Of a stretch of DNA of 64,000 bases, positions 15,173 to 27,500 are shown in pieces. Below the pieces are notes generated by a model. The model worked only from the letters and a program-made list of their open reading frames with translations. It had not been told where the DNA came from and did not search any database. A program made the translations under genes and the position numbers. Where the stretch lies: assembly GCF_022458985.1 (NCBI RefSeq), contig NC_061779.1, positions 11,668,501-11,732,500 of the forward strand, read 5' to 3'. Position 1 is the stretch's first letter. Every line of letters starts with the position of its first letter. This DNA comes from Mugil cephalus (Eukaryota; Chordata; Actinopteri; Mugiliformes; Mugilidae).

Positions 15173-15870
15173 ACACTTTGCCCTCCCAGTTTTCTTCACT
15201 GATAAATCAATCCAACATCTGAAGAAACAAAGGAGGAACAACACTGAAGAATTTAAGCAACGTCCGTCTGTGCACTGTTGGACCGACTGCATCGTCTCAA
15301 TGGATCTGGATCTGAATGCACGCTGTGAGGCCAGTTCCACTCAGGATGAGCTACAGCTACAGTCTGTTTGTCTGCATGTGAAGAAACTGCAGCAGCTATC
15401 TGTGGATTCATTTTTTTGACTGCTGTAAACATAGGTTCACAAATACTGGTTCATGGATCAGAACTGCGTCTTGAAGTATTTGCTACCGTGTTGCTATTGA
15501 TTGACGTGATTCAGCATAAACCCCTGAATGATAAACAGCACAGGCTATTGTAACAGTAATTACTCTAAACTTGGCACAGTCTGGCTGTGCTGCACCTTCC
15601 TTACAAAGGAAAGTCACTGGCCAGGGTGGAACAAAGTCAGCGTCCTGAAATGACCTTGGCAATCAATTAATTTCTGTCACAACTTAAAAACCGAAGAATA
15701 TAGGCTAATAAACATAAAGACATAATATTTCAGGTGTAGCTATACTCCATCATTAATCGATAAAGTGTCCTGCTGCAGGGAACCATTCCCAGTGTTATTG
15801 GTGAGGTGCAACATTTTCATATGTTAATGCAAGGAAATTAGTATAATGGGTCAGTAGTTAGTGTATATGT

Positions 15871-15950
15871 TCACCAGTCAGCCATAACATTATGACAACT
15901 AACTGGTCAAGCGAGTAACACTGATTATCTTGTTATCATGACATCAGGTG
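15871..15950 (+). mobile_element. Isolated end of a Tc1-like element
   Basis: CACCAGTCAGCCATAACATT followed by ATGAC closely matches the terminal repeats of the copies at 473 and 54465. It continues through a degraded ATTATCTTGTTATCATGACATC segment. No opposite end was found nearby, so it is a fragment. Confidence 0.5.
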
Positions 15951-16039
15951 AACATCTTTTCCTCAGTAAGAAGCTGGAAAAGTGGAAAGATTTGAGGGAC
16001 CATAGTACAATCTACTTAATTCACGAGACAGGGTGGCTA

Positions 16040-16130
16040 CACTTATTTTATTACCCTGATTCAGCAAGGCAGTATCACATAAAGACTTGACTGCCTTTAT
16101 AGACGCACAAGCTGCTAACATTTCTCACGG
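16040..16130 (+). pseudogene. Decayed partial copy of nudt7 exon 3
   Basis: Bases 16054-16081 match nudt7 exon 3 bases 19979-20006 at 26 of 28 positions (shared core GGCAGTATCACATA). Weaker similarity continues on both sides: ACACTTATTTTATT against CACTCCTTTTATTT upstream, and TGACTGCCTTTATAG against TGACCGCCTTCATAG downstream. In the nudt7 frame the copy reads P-D-S-A-R-Q-Y-H-I-K-T and then hits a TGA; it has also lost one base relative to nudt7. No counterparts of exons 1 or 2 were found. It is about 2.5 kb upstream of the intact gene in the same orientation, which suggests an old tandem duplication. Confidence 0.62.
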
Positions 16131-16582
16131 GTGGGGGAAGGAAATATGAGTTCTTTTTTTTTTGTAAAAGGTTGAGGTTGAAAAGCTCAATGACCGCATA
16201 TACACTTTAAGGAAATACTTTGAAAATATCACACTGCTTCACTCGTTACAGAAAACATGAGCAAAATACAGAGGCCGAGGCAACGGCTGCTGCAACCTCG
16301 TCGCTCAAACTTAGAAAGAACACCTGGTGTTTGGCGTGGACCGGATGCATCAAATTCCCACCGGGGGTACAGTTGTGTTGATCCACATACTAGTGCGATT
16401 ACTGTGCCCACGGTTGACTAAACAAACTGAACTAAGTAGTCAAGCACGCTCCAGATCAAACCAAACACACTGAATGCCTGCGGTTTTAGATCTGGACCTG
16501 GGTTTGAAATGAGTGTTTTCATATTTTTTCTTTATTCATTGCATTTCTGTTTGAAGTACATTCCATACGGGGGCCAATCCGG

Positions 16583-16655
16583 CACATTTCATTCATTTCA
16601 TTACCAGTCCACCTAACAAGTGTGTCTTTGGAAAGTGGGAGGAAGCCTGAGTAAG
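16583..16655. repeat. Fragment of a common fish interspersed repeat
   Basis: The stretch CACCTAACAAGTGTGTCTTTGG then AAAGTGGGAGGAAGCC resembles the widespread fish repeat containing CATGTCTTTGGACTGTGGGA. Another part of the same family seems to be present at 54536-54655. Identification is from memory of the repeat, not a search. Confidence 0.4.
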
Positions 16656-17029
16656 GTTCCTTATCATTTCTCATCCATAAACTGTATAAATATGTGTATG
16701 CGTAAATATACATAGATTGCGAGAGAAAGGCCTGTGCATAAAGCTCATTGCATACCCCACTGCATGTCCCTAACCCTTATCAAAGCTTAGTAGCTCCCTC
16801 TAGTTTAAGCTGCAGTGATGGGCATTGACGCAAGCACTTGAACTTGGGTTCATACAGAGTGTAATTTTAAGCTTAGAAAAAGTGCATCCTTAAATCGCCC
16901 CTAAATATTTCAGAGACACGATTCTTGTCATTTGCACTCAAAAGACACAGTTACGTAGATTTATACATTTGTTTTATGGCAGTGTCCTCTCAAGCCCTCC
17001 GCGCTTCCTGGACTGGAGTTGACGCTATG

Positions 17030-17170
17030 AACTATGGGTAATACTACAAGCAATGCCAGGCTGCAGACTACGGAAGCGGAAAATGTAGTGGTGTGATATT
17101 ACCACGACCAAAATTTACCAGACAAAGAGGAAGCCCGAGCCTCCACGGATCCAAACACCAGCGAGTTCAT
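17030..17170 (+). promoter_or_regulatory. Probable nudt7 promoter and non-coding first exon
   Basis: ACTACAAGCAATGCC at 17043-17057 resembles the ZNF143 site, and CTACGGAAGCGGAA at about 17077-17090 is ETS-like. TTCAT|GTGAGTTG at 17170 is a good splice donor. It could join the acceptor CTTTGTTCCAG ending at 18600, eight bases before the nudt7 ATG. Motifs and splice signals are seen; the connection is inferred. Confidence 0.4.
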
Positions 17171-18607
17171 GTGAGTTGATATTCAGTGGCTACGGTGTGG
17201 TGTTTTGTCCCTAGCGGTTTGGTTAGCAGCTTTTAGCAGTCCATACCAACGAGGGACAAGTCCACAGATAATATGTGCCCAATTACTGACATGAAATTAG
17301 ACATAGGGTTAGATTATAAAAAATAAAAAAATAAACATTTGCTTCTGTTGATGCTCAGAGGATCCATGTAGGATTTTGAAGATTGGTGTGACGTTCAGGT
17401 GAAATACGAGCTTCCAGTTTTAAGTTAAGAGCAAATGGGTAGAAGCAGCGCTGCTTTTACATAATCATAATATTAACTCTGTTTATAAAGTTTGCAATGC
17501 GCGATCTTTGGGTCTCTCTCCTTAAGATGACAGGGTTAAGTCTGTTATTTGCATGAACTTGTTACTACTCTTAGTCCAGGAGTTTATTATTAAGGTGTTG
17601 AGTTCATTGAAAAATTATGTTTTCAGGTTTTTCCCCATGAAAGTCCTTTTTTTCTGCATTTGTCAATATATTTAAACGCCGCAGGGTGTCAACATTGTAC
17701 AAGATTGATGCAGTTATATTTTTGCAGCTGAATATTTCATTGTTTTATTTTATTGTTTCCGGCCCCCCTCCCTGGAAGCTACTCTGTTCATCTTTATTGC
17801 ATGTAAACACACTGAATGGAGTGACCTTGCGTGGCAGGGAGGGAAGTGGTGCACCTTAGTGAGTGGTGGGGGAGAACAGAGGACAGAGAAGGTGTGGAAG
17901 GATGGACAGAGGAAGGAAGGCATGTGATGCTGGAGGGAACTGGTGGGAGTTTAGGATCCTGTTCTTTCCAAGTCCGGTGTAGATCTCTGGAAAGACGGGA
18001 GAGTCCAGGAGGGTGTCCCGATAGAGGGGCTAAGTCAAAAACAACAACAACAACAACAACAAAAAAAACACCACCACAGTGGAGGAGGTATCAAGCCCAG
18101 CAATGGACAGGCACTGGTGAAGCGTCCAAGCAGGGACAGGCCACAGGGACAAGGGGGCCCCTGATGCACCATTAAACTCCCAAAGACTGTTTCCTACCAA
18201 TTATCTTTTTATTTATTTATATATTTATTATTATTGTTGGCAATATTTATCAGTCATCAAAGTCACCTTTTATTATTATTAATATTGTTAGTATTATTAT
18301 ATTACATTATCTTTTTGTTAATTTGAAATAGTATTTATTAATGTATTTTATATTTATATATATTTAAATTACAGATTTTTATTCTCAAAGGTAGACACTG
18401 AAACTGGTCAGTGGGAAACTACACAAAACACCCTGGAAAAAACAAAGGTTTAGGGGTTGCGTGCCTCTCCAGTCATGGATATACAGTGGAACCAAACCAA
18501 TGACCCTAGGAACCCTTGAATAGGTTCAAGCTTGGTTTGTTCATTAATTCAACTTCTGTGAATTTTTATTTTATTTTCTGAAGCTGTCCTTTGTTCCAGT
18601 AGACGCC
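17171..18607 (+). other. Presumed 5' UTR intron of nudt7
   Basis: The stretch holds AT-rich tracts (18200-18370), a (CAA)n run at about 18041-18063, and a purine-rich segment with an unrecognised 114-codon frame (17831-18175). Nothing in it resembles a known protein. It ends with a polypyrimidine tract and CAG at 18600 just before the nudt7 start. Confidence 0.4.
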
Positions 18608-20162
<1,555 letters not shown>

Positions 20163-20405
20163 TGAGGAGAGACTTCCCTTTCCTGTTTAAAGTTTGAGAG
20201 TGAGGACGTGATGGGCCGATAGGTCATACAAGGATTTAAATGGATACGCTGATAGTGGATGAGATTTGTGAATGGAGTCTTACTGATTTAACTTTGAGTT
20301 TTATTTCTGCTGAAATGCCTGTAGCAAAATTTGTGATATAACTTATGTGTATAAAATGTGAAGCTAAACTTAAGTGCAATATATGTTCGAAGAGATAATA
20401 ATAAT

Positions 20406-20411
20406 AATAAA
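20406..20411 (+). terminator. nudt7: Probable nudt7 polyadenylation signal
   Basis: AATAAA about 245 bases after the nudt7 stop, followed by T-rich sequence (CCTTTTCTGTGCTTTTTT) suitable as a downstream element. Confidence 0.55.
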
Positions 20412-20485
20412 AAACATTTACACGCCTTTTCTGTGCTTTTTTCAATAAGTGTGGAGAAAAGAGGGCGCGCGGAGACATTTAAATT

Positions 20486-20491
20486 TTTATT
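20486..20491 (-). terminator. nfat5: Candidate distal polyadenylation signal of nfat5
   Basis: TTTATT on the plus strand reads AATAAA on the minus strand. If used, nfat5 would end within about 60 bases of the nudt7 end. Confidence 0.4.
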
Positions 20492-23400
20492 AATTGATTT
20501 AATGTAGCAGCAGGATTACAGATATAAACAGAAGAGTATACAAATGTCCAGACAAAGGCAAAGTACATATTAATAATAGTTCAGATGTATGATAACACGC
20601 TGGGGTTGACCTTTATCCCTACTGCAGGGTTTTAAGGCTAGATACTAAAGCTCAAGCTACACAGAACGGATACAACAGAACTGTTGGAGAATGTGAAATA
20701 GAAAGCGAACTAGGAAAAGTGAGCAAACGGATTACACACAAGATACAGCTCACACTATTGGCAATTAACAGTTAATTTATCATGGTTGCCCCTTTTGATC
20801 AAGCATTTCACAGCAACAATACTTTTTAGTTGACAAGCACATCAACACGAGAAAGTTCTCCATAACACAATCTCCACTGTCGCGTCCCTTTTACCTCACA
20901 TGTACAAATCTCATGAGGCATGAAAAACATTTTCAATAGAAAACAACAAACAAGGTGACAATTCACTGGTGAAGCTGCACAATATTATGTCGAGAGTATT
21001 CGATGACGGGTTGTAATGGATTGAGGAAAAAAAAAAACAAAAAACACTAAAATATGTTAGTATGGGCTATGCTTAGCGTGTGTTGACAACTCCATATGAA
21101 ATCATTGAAAGGTGTCCTGATGTTAAACAGTCCTAGAGGATGAAAAGGACAGAGACACAAAAAGGGACACCAGTAAACACAGCAGAGCAACAGTTAAGTT
21201 ATCAAGGCACACAAAGTTCTGTTGAAAGCATCACAATTGAAATTCAAGATACCCCTGCAGTATATTTCACATTTAAATATACACGGATATTCATTTACAT
21301 GACGGAAGGACAAAAACGACAATATGCAAAGGTTTGTGTGCTCTCTTCACCACAATTAGATGAACTTTTTATTTATTTATTTATTTTTTTCTTTTGAAGG
21401 TGGAAGTGGCTATTTGAAGAGTCAGACCGAGCATCCCGGATTGCTCAAAACGAAAGGGAAGGGCTGCACGTGAAAATATGACAAAAAAACACCACAATCC
21501 GAGACAAAACGATTCGACAAGTGTACAGTGAAGAAAGAAAAGAAAAGAAAGAAAAAGAAAAGACAGCTGGTGCCACCCCACCCATCCTCTGTGCCTCAAA
21601 ATAAACGTTCTCTGAAACTGTAATTGGTCCGATGTTAGATTTAGAGCGAGCTCTAGTGTCCACACCATGAGGTAAAATCTACATTCATGAAACTGAAGTC
21701 ACAGGTTGGCTTTCTGTGTTGGTATGGCTTTAAGAGGCATAACTGTTCTGCGCGTCTCCTTCCACAACATCATGTGCTCTTGAACTCCCCTAACCAAGAG
21801 GAATGGAATGCTTGGAAACATCTTTACCGCACTCTCACCTGATCTACAGTTAATGGATGAGTCAAAGTGCCATTTGAGATGCATGACAATAAAAAAAAAA
21901 AAAAAAAAACACACACACAAACACACACAACAATAACGACAAGCCTAGCCCAGGAGTTATGCTCTACAGTTTGAGTACTTTCAATGTCACAACAATGTCC
22001 TGATGTCCACTTTCTGAATCCGGTTGTAACACTTGACGATAAACCTGCGGCCTCTTTCGAGGGAAAACCCACCAGCAATGATATCTGTGCTATGAGCATG
22101 AACCAAAAAAGCTTAGTTTTACAAAAATACTCTACATTTCGATACATGGATACAAAATTCTAAAAAAGATAAGTTACTTTAAAATGGATCACTAACAGCT
22201 GCAGGACTATGAAAATGTAAACAAATGCATATGTGAGCGATGCTATTCTAACGTTTGACTTATTCTCAAAAATTGGCTTCGTTTCTTCTTTTTTTTTCCT
22301 CCTCTCTCTCGATAATGCCAAATTGGCTACTATTGGATATGAAAAGTACAGCAGTGTCATTATGCTTCGAAAAAATATAGAGTAATGAGAAATATAAAGT
22401 ATCAAACCGGTGGAAATGTTAATGAGAGGAAAGGCTGATCCATAAAACAAAGTACCTTTACATATCCTTTATAAATCTTGTGAAAACGATATGCTGAGTC
22501 GCCGTCCGCGCGGGACGGCTGCATAATTTACTCGAGCAAGTAAACGGGTAAACATCATGAGAGCGTTCGAGAGGACGAGGATGAGACAAAAAAAATTTAA
22601 AAAATGGCGACGATTCACAACAGGAGCTTTGGTATGCCTGGGTGCCACACTCCAGTCTGAGCCCCGCAACAACAGCCAGCTCTGCAGACTCCGCTTCGCT
22701 TCGCAGCTCGCAACTAACGTCAGTGCTATTGATAGTATGAACTACGTATGTACTAACACCGCAGTGGAAGTGCTCGTCACTCCCGCACATAGCACCATAG
22801 ACAGAACCAAAGTGGCGGCTTCTATGTAACAGATTAACCAGTGAGCCCCCCCCCCGTTCACATCATTAAGGGACAGGTACTGGGATGCCACCTCCACGTG
22901 GCACCAACCTGCACGTGCTACCAAAACTGGGACAAAAAAACGTTCAATCCAACACGAGACAAGGTATAAACTGAACTGAACTGACAGGTTTAACAGGAAC
23001 CGGTACAAAGAATAGATCCTTCATTTTACTGTACAAACATAGTGAATCAACATTTTGGGTTGTAAAACACAACGGCCTAGTTTGCCACGCAAACACTGAC
23101 ACATGACAATGCTTTTGTGGGAATGGGTGCGTTTGGACAGACTTGACTGGACCACTGACGCTGAATTAAAAACAGGGATTCAACGGTGAGCAGACGTTCT
23201 ATACAAAGTTGTTCAGACCTCAAAAGTATTCATGGGAGAATGTAAAAACGCGCGGTTAAGGTGTATTTTCTTCTGCAAAGACGTATTTTTAATTGTTATT
23301 TTATTTTTTTCCTGCTTGTATTTTAAACGGATGTTTCTGAGTACAAATTCAGCTAGGTCAGTAGGGAGCTGTGGACGGATATAAGGATTAGCAGTTTACG

Positions 23401-24517
23401 CAAAAGAGGTTATTAAAGTGCTTGAGATAAAATGTTTAGAAAACCACACAACACTCCATTTTCACGAGTGGAAAGTTCCTTTCTATCCACATTGAGTTGG
23501 TAAGACTTACCAACTTCTTCAAAGCAAAAAAAAAAAAGATATACACACACTACATAGTTGAATGCTATTTAAAAGTTCACCATGAAAGCTTCTGCACACC
23601 CAGTGATGAGGCCTAAACATATGAAAACACTGGGAAGTGCTAAAAACAAAGGCCAAGTCACATTATTTACCAGGTTGAATCTCATTTGCGAGAGTGCGTT
23701 AGTATTTCCCCCTCTTGTTGCATTTTGGTGCGCGGGTTCATGTCGAAGGGAGTGAAGCTGAAATATTTGGGGACTGTTCAAGCACAGACCCCGGCCGTGC
23801 CAGTAAATATTATTTTGCAAATCGTTAACACATCATTCTACAAAGAATTCTACACTGTAATAGTCTGTACTCTTAGAGTAGATTTCAGTCAAGTTGTTGA
23901 CATTATGCAAACACACAGCTTTTCAAAGTGAAGGTTCGGAGTTCACACACTCATGAAATGAGATTCAGCCCATATCTGACGATCATGTGCAATCTGATAG
24001 TCTCCTCATAACTGTCTGTTTCATCTACTCTGCCTGATGTTACCGACTACTCTCCATCACCGCACTATTTTCCTGTTACTTACATTCTTTATCCCTTTCC
24101 AGTTTTTCCCCCACTTCAGCTGGTGGGATTTTATCATCATCGTCATCTCTTAGGCTCACATTATTAAAACTCTCTGACAACAAAACACTGCATTTTCGAC
24201 ACTCATGGATAAAGCAGTCATTACAGGCCTCTCTGATCCTGCGAGAGGGTAATAACAATGGCGGATTCATCAATTCAAGAACAATGTATGGACGGGGGGT
24301 TATAATTAACGATAAATATTTCATAAAAACAAAGTTACATGAGCTCGTAGTTTGGGGGTTTCAGTAAAAGGGCTATTTCGTTATTTAACAATTAAAAGTT
24401 TTGCGACACTGGCGCAAAACTTAACGCGCCGCCATTCTGTTTGTTGATTTTATGAACTCTCTACTCGCTACATGTCACTCACACTCTTCCTCAGCACCCA
24501 CATGGTCCAAACATTTA
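20492..24517 (-). other. nfat5: Probable nfat5 3' UTR
   Basis: No coding exon of any gene was found between the nfat5 stop and the nudt7 end. Mammalian NFAT5 has a 3' UTR of several kilobases, so this stretch is most simply its 3' UTR. It holds tandem minus-strand AATAAA signals at 21368-21385, long T/A runs, an A run near 21890-21909, a GCCGTCC/GGACGGC hairpin at 22501-22519 and CCCCCCCC at 22847-22855. The extent is inferred. Confidence 0.45.
21368..21385 (-). terminator. nfat5: Tandem overlapping poly(A) hexamers
   Basis: (TTTA)n on the plus strand gives at least four overlapping AATAAA hexamers on the minus strand, a possible proximal poly(A) site giving an nfat5 3' UTR of about 3.1 kb. 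Confidence 0.35.
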
Positions 24518-27500
24518 TCACTGCTTCTGTAGACTTTCCAGTAGGTCCTCAATTTTCTCCATGCTGGACGATGCCTGCAATTGATTCTGTAAGCTGCTCT
24601 GTATCTGTGTCTGTAGACTGGTCTGCATTGGAGTCGGTAGGCTTGTTGCTATGGTCGCCTGTAAACTGGACTGCAGAGCTGTTTGTGTGTTTGTCTGCAT
24701 GGCGTTGTCTAGATTGGTCTGCATGGCGTTCTCTAAGCTGGACTGCATTTGTGCCTCAAGCGTGTTCCGCAAGTTGCCATGCAAGGTGGATGGCATCGAG
24801 GAGGCAGCCTGGGCCATGGGCTGATCCAGCAGAGGCTGCAGGTGTGTGGAGTTCTGCGCCTGGCTCTGGGCGGGCAAGGTGGCTCCGGAAGAGTTGAGCA
24901 GCTGGGACGAGTCTGCGAGAAGGAGGCAATGGCAATAAAAGTTAGGATTAAAGAGAAGGAACGGCATCTGATTGTGGCATCGCAGCAACTTAGGAAGTCA
25001 CATCTGAACTGAACTGTCAGAGCATAGAGGTACCATCAGCAAGAATTCAGCACGGTACGTCAACTATGATATATCTACTTCAGGTGTGGAGACAACTGAA
25101 ACCTTCTTACCATTCTGGATGCCAAAAACAAACAGGTTGGTCTGTCCTTGCGGAGCCACGCTGCCGCCCACAGTCGTCTGGAAAAGCTGCTCTGGGGGTT
25201 GCTGTCCAGGACTGGCCACCACACCGACGCTACCCTGCACCACAAAAATGGTCGTGCCAGGAGCTGGAGCCTGGGTGTTTAGCTCCTGTGAGCCAATAGT
25301 GCTCTGCAGGCTGGACAGAGACGTCTGCGGTAAAAACAGCTCCACCGGTTGACTGTTTGGGACGCGGCTGGAGCTTGGCCCTACTTGCATTGGCTGCTCG
25401 GTTGATGTCGTGTTGCTGCCTGAAGAGCTCTGGTCTTGGAAAGACATGGGTTCTGCCGAGTCTGATTGGGAGATCCCAACGCTAATGCTCTCCATAGGGG
25501 AGGGCCCTTGGGTCTGGGTGCTGAAGAGAATAGTAGGGGGCATAGCCTGGGGGTTGAGATCAGCGGCGCAGAGAAGCAGGCCCGTTTGCTGGGGTTGTGA
25601 GAGCTGGTTCTGGGTGACATTGTTAGGCTGTGAGTGACTTGGGATACTCTGGAATAAGGAGCCTTGCTGGGTCATCGGAAGCTGCGGCGGCTGCTGTTGG
25701 TTCTGCTGCGGAGACTGCTGCTGCTCCATGGGAGTGCTCTGTTGCTGCATTTGGGAAAGCTGGGCTTGGGGTTGGTTCTGAAACATTGCAACAGACTGAG
25801 GCTGGCTGTTGGACGTCTCCATGGAGGAGATGAAGGCCAGCTGCTGCTGTTGTTGCGGTTGGGGGTTCGGAGACAGGTATAAGGCCGACCCTGTGGATTG
25901 CTGCTCTGAGCTGAGACTGCCTGTAGTGAGGACTGTCAATGTATTCTGCAGCAGGGCAGCCTGGACCTGCTGCTGGGAGCCCTGGGACTCAGATAAGGGC
26001 CGGGGCGACTGGAAGAGTTGTTGTGGGGGAGAGGTGTGTGATGGAGGCTGTGTTGGGAAGCTGGTCTGGATTGTAAGCAGCTCCCCGGCCTGTTGAAGGA
26101 TTGAGACTGGCTGCTGAACCTGCGTAGAAGAGTGGATCTGGGGTTGGAGCAACTCTGCCTGTAGCTGCTGCTGCAGATTCTCCAAGACCTGCTGCTCTTG
26201 CAGCTGTTGTTGATGCTGCAGGTTGCTCAGTGCTTGATTTTGCTGCTGTTGTTGCTGTTGCTGTTGTAGTTGATGTTGTTGTAAATTGGAAAGAATTTGA
26301 TTTTGTTGCTGATCTTGGAGTTGGATGTTGTTAAGGACTTGCTGTTGTTGATTTTGTTGCAACTGTTGTTGCTGATGTTGAATATTCTCCATGATTTGCT
26401 GCTGTTGCTGTTGTAGTTGCTGTTGGTCTTGGGGCTGCAATATGAGTTGCTGTTGGATCTGCATGTTGTTGAGGACTTGCTGCTGCTGTTGATGCTGAAG
26501 GTTTCCAAGGATTTGCTGTTGTTGCTGCAGTTGCTGATGCTGTTGAAACTGCTGCTGTATTTGTTGCTGCTGCTGCTGCTGCTGCTGTTGTATCTGCTGT
26601 TGCTGCTGTATTTGTAGCTGTTGTTGTGCCGATAGTGAATTATCTGGAGCACCCAATCTCAGGCTGTTCATGTTCTCTTGGACGTGCTGCTGAAGAGAGT
26701 CTGCAGAGGGCGTAGGGCTATACAGCACTGAGTTCAACTGCTGCTGGGCTACAGCTGCTTCCAGAACCTGCTGCAGCGTGGTGTTACCACCGGCCTGTAG
26801 CTCCCTTACTGCCCTCTCCAGCTGTGCCACCCCTTCCTGTGGAAACAGGGGAACCTGCGACTGCTGCTGCTGTGGCTGAGAGGGAGCCGTTATCTGGGGC
26901 ATGGCCACGACCACGACCCCTCCACTATTACTGGGGCTCTCAGGAGGCAAGCTTTCCTGAGGGTCTCTGAGGAACTGCTGAGGAACTTCTGGTGTCACAG
27001 GGGGGATCGTGGTGTCTCCTGAGACTGGGAAGGATGTTGTCGGGGTAATGTCTTGCTTTTGTATGTTGCTGAGAGCCTCTAGGCTAGGGAAGACAGGAGG
27101 CGCCTGGGGAAGCTCCACATCTTCAGGCTGTAGGGGCAATGGGTTCTGAAAGGACTCTCCACCTGGATGAGGACTAGAGCTGAGCTCCAGGGTCTGCTGC
27201 ACTGAGATGAGGGGGTCAGGGGACGACTAAGAAAAGAAATGAAACAAAAAAAACTGTTACAACTGCATTTCCGATGTGAGTATTTTAATTTCTATTCCTA
27301 ATGGATAGTATCTTACTTTGAAGACATCCGAGGGTGGTGGATTGCTAGAAACCTCCATAGGTGTGTCCTCTTTGGAAGGCTGACCACAGCAGTCAGGTCG
27401 CTCAGTGGAAATAGACTTCATCTGTTCATCAAATATACAAGTTTTGACCAGGGAGGGCCCCTCTGTTTTTACAGTCTGGACGTTTGAGTTATCAGCTGCA

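Larger units (their letters stand above)
14224..16040. other. hprt1l 3' UTR and intergenic DNA
   Basis: The hprt1l 3' UTR must begin here. No strong AATAAA lies close to the stop; one occurs at 15707-15712. A T-run is at 14881-14902. A TATA-like motif with a short ORF downstream lies at 15164-15420. A Tc1-like element end lies at 15871-15950. No conserved coding sequence was recognised. Confidence 0.45.

Noticed and set aside
17831-18175. 114-codon plus-strand frame upstream of nudt7
   Set aside because: The purine-rich and (CAA)n composition explains its openness; no similarity recognised. It could be a repeat fragment, but I could not name one.
24472-24897. 141-codon plus-strand frame rich in Ser, Trp and Leu
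   Set aside because: It is the antisense of the nfat5 octapeptide repeat exon, which has matching splice phases and known homology.
26227-26652. 141-codon Ser/Asn/Lys-rich frame on the minus strand
   Set aside because: It is the out-of-frame shadow of the nfat5 polyQ tract; CAG/CAA repeats read as AGC/AAC in another frame.
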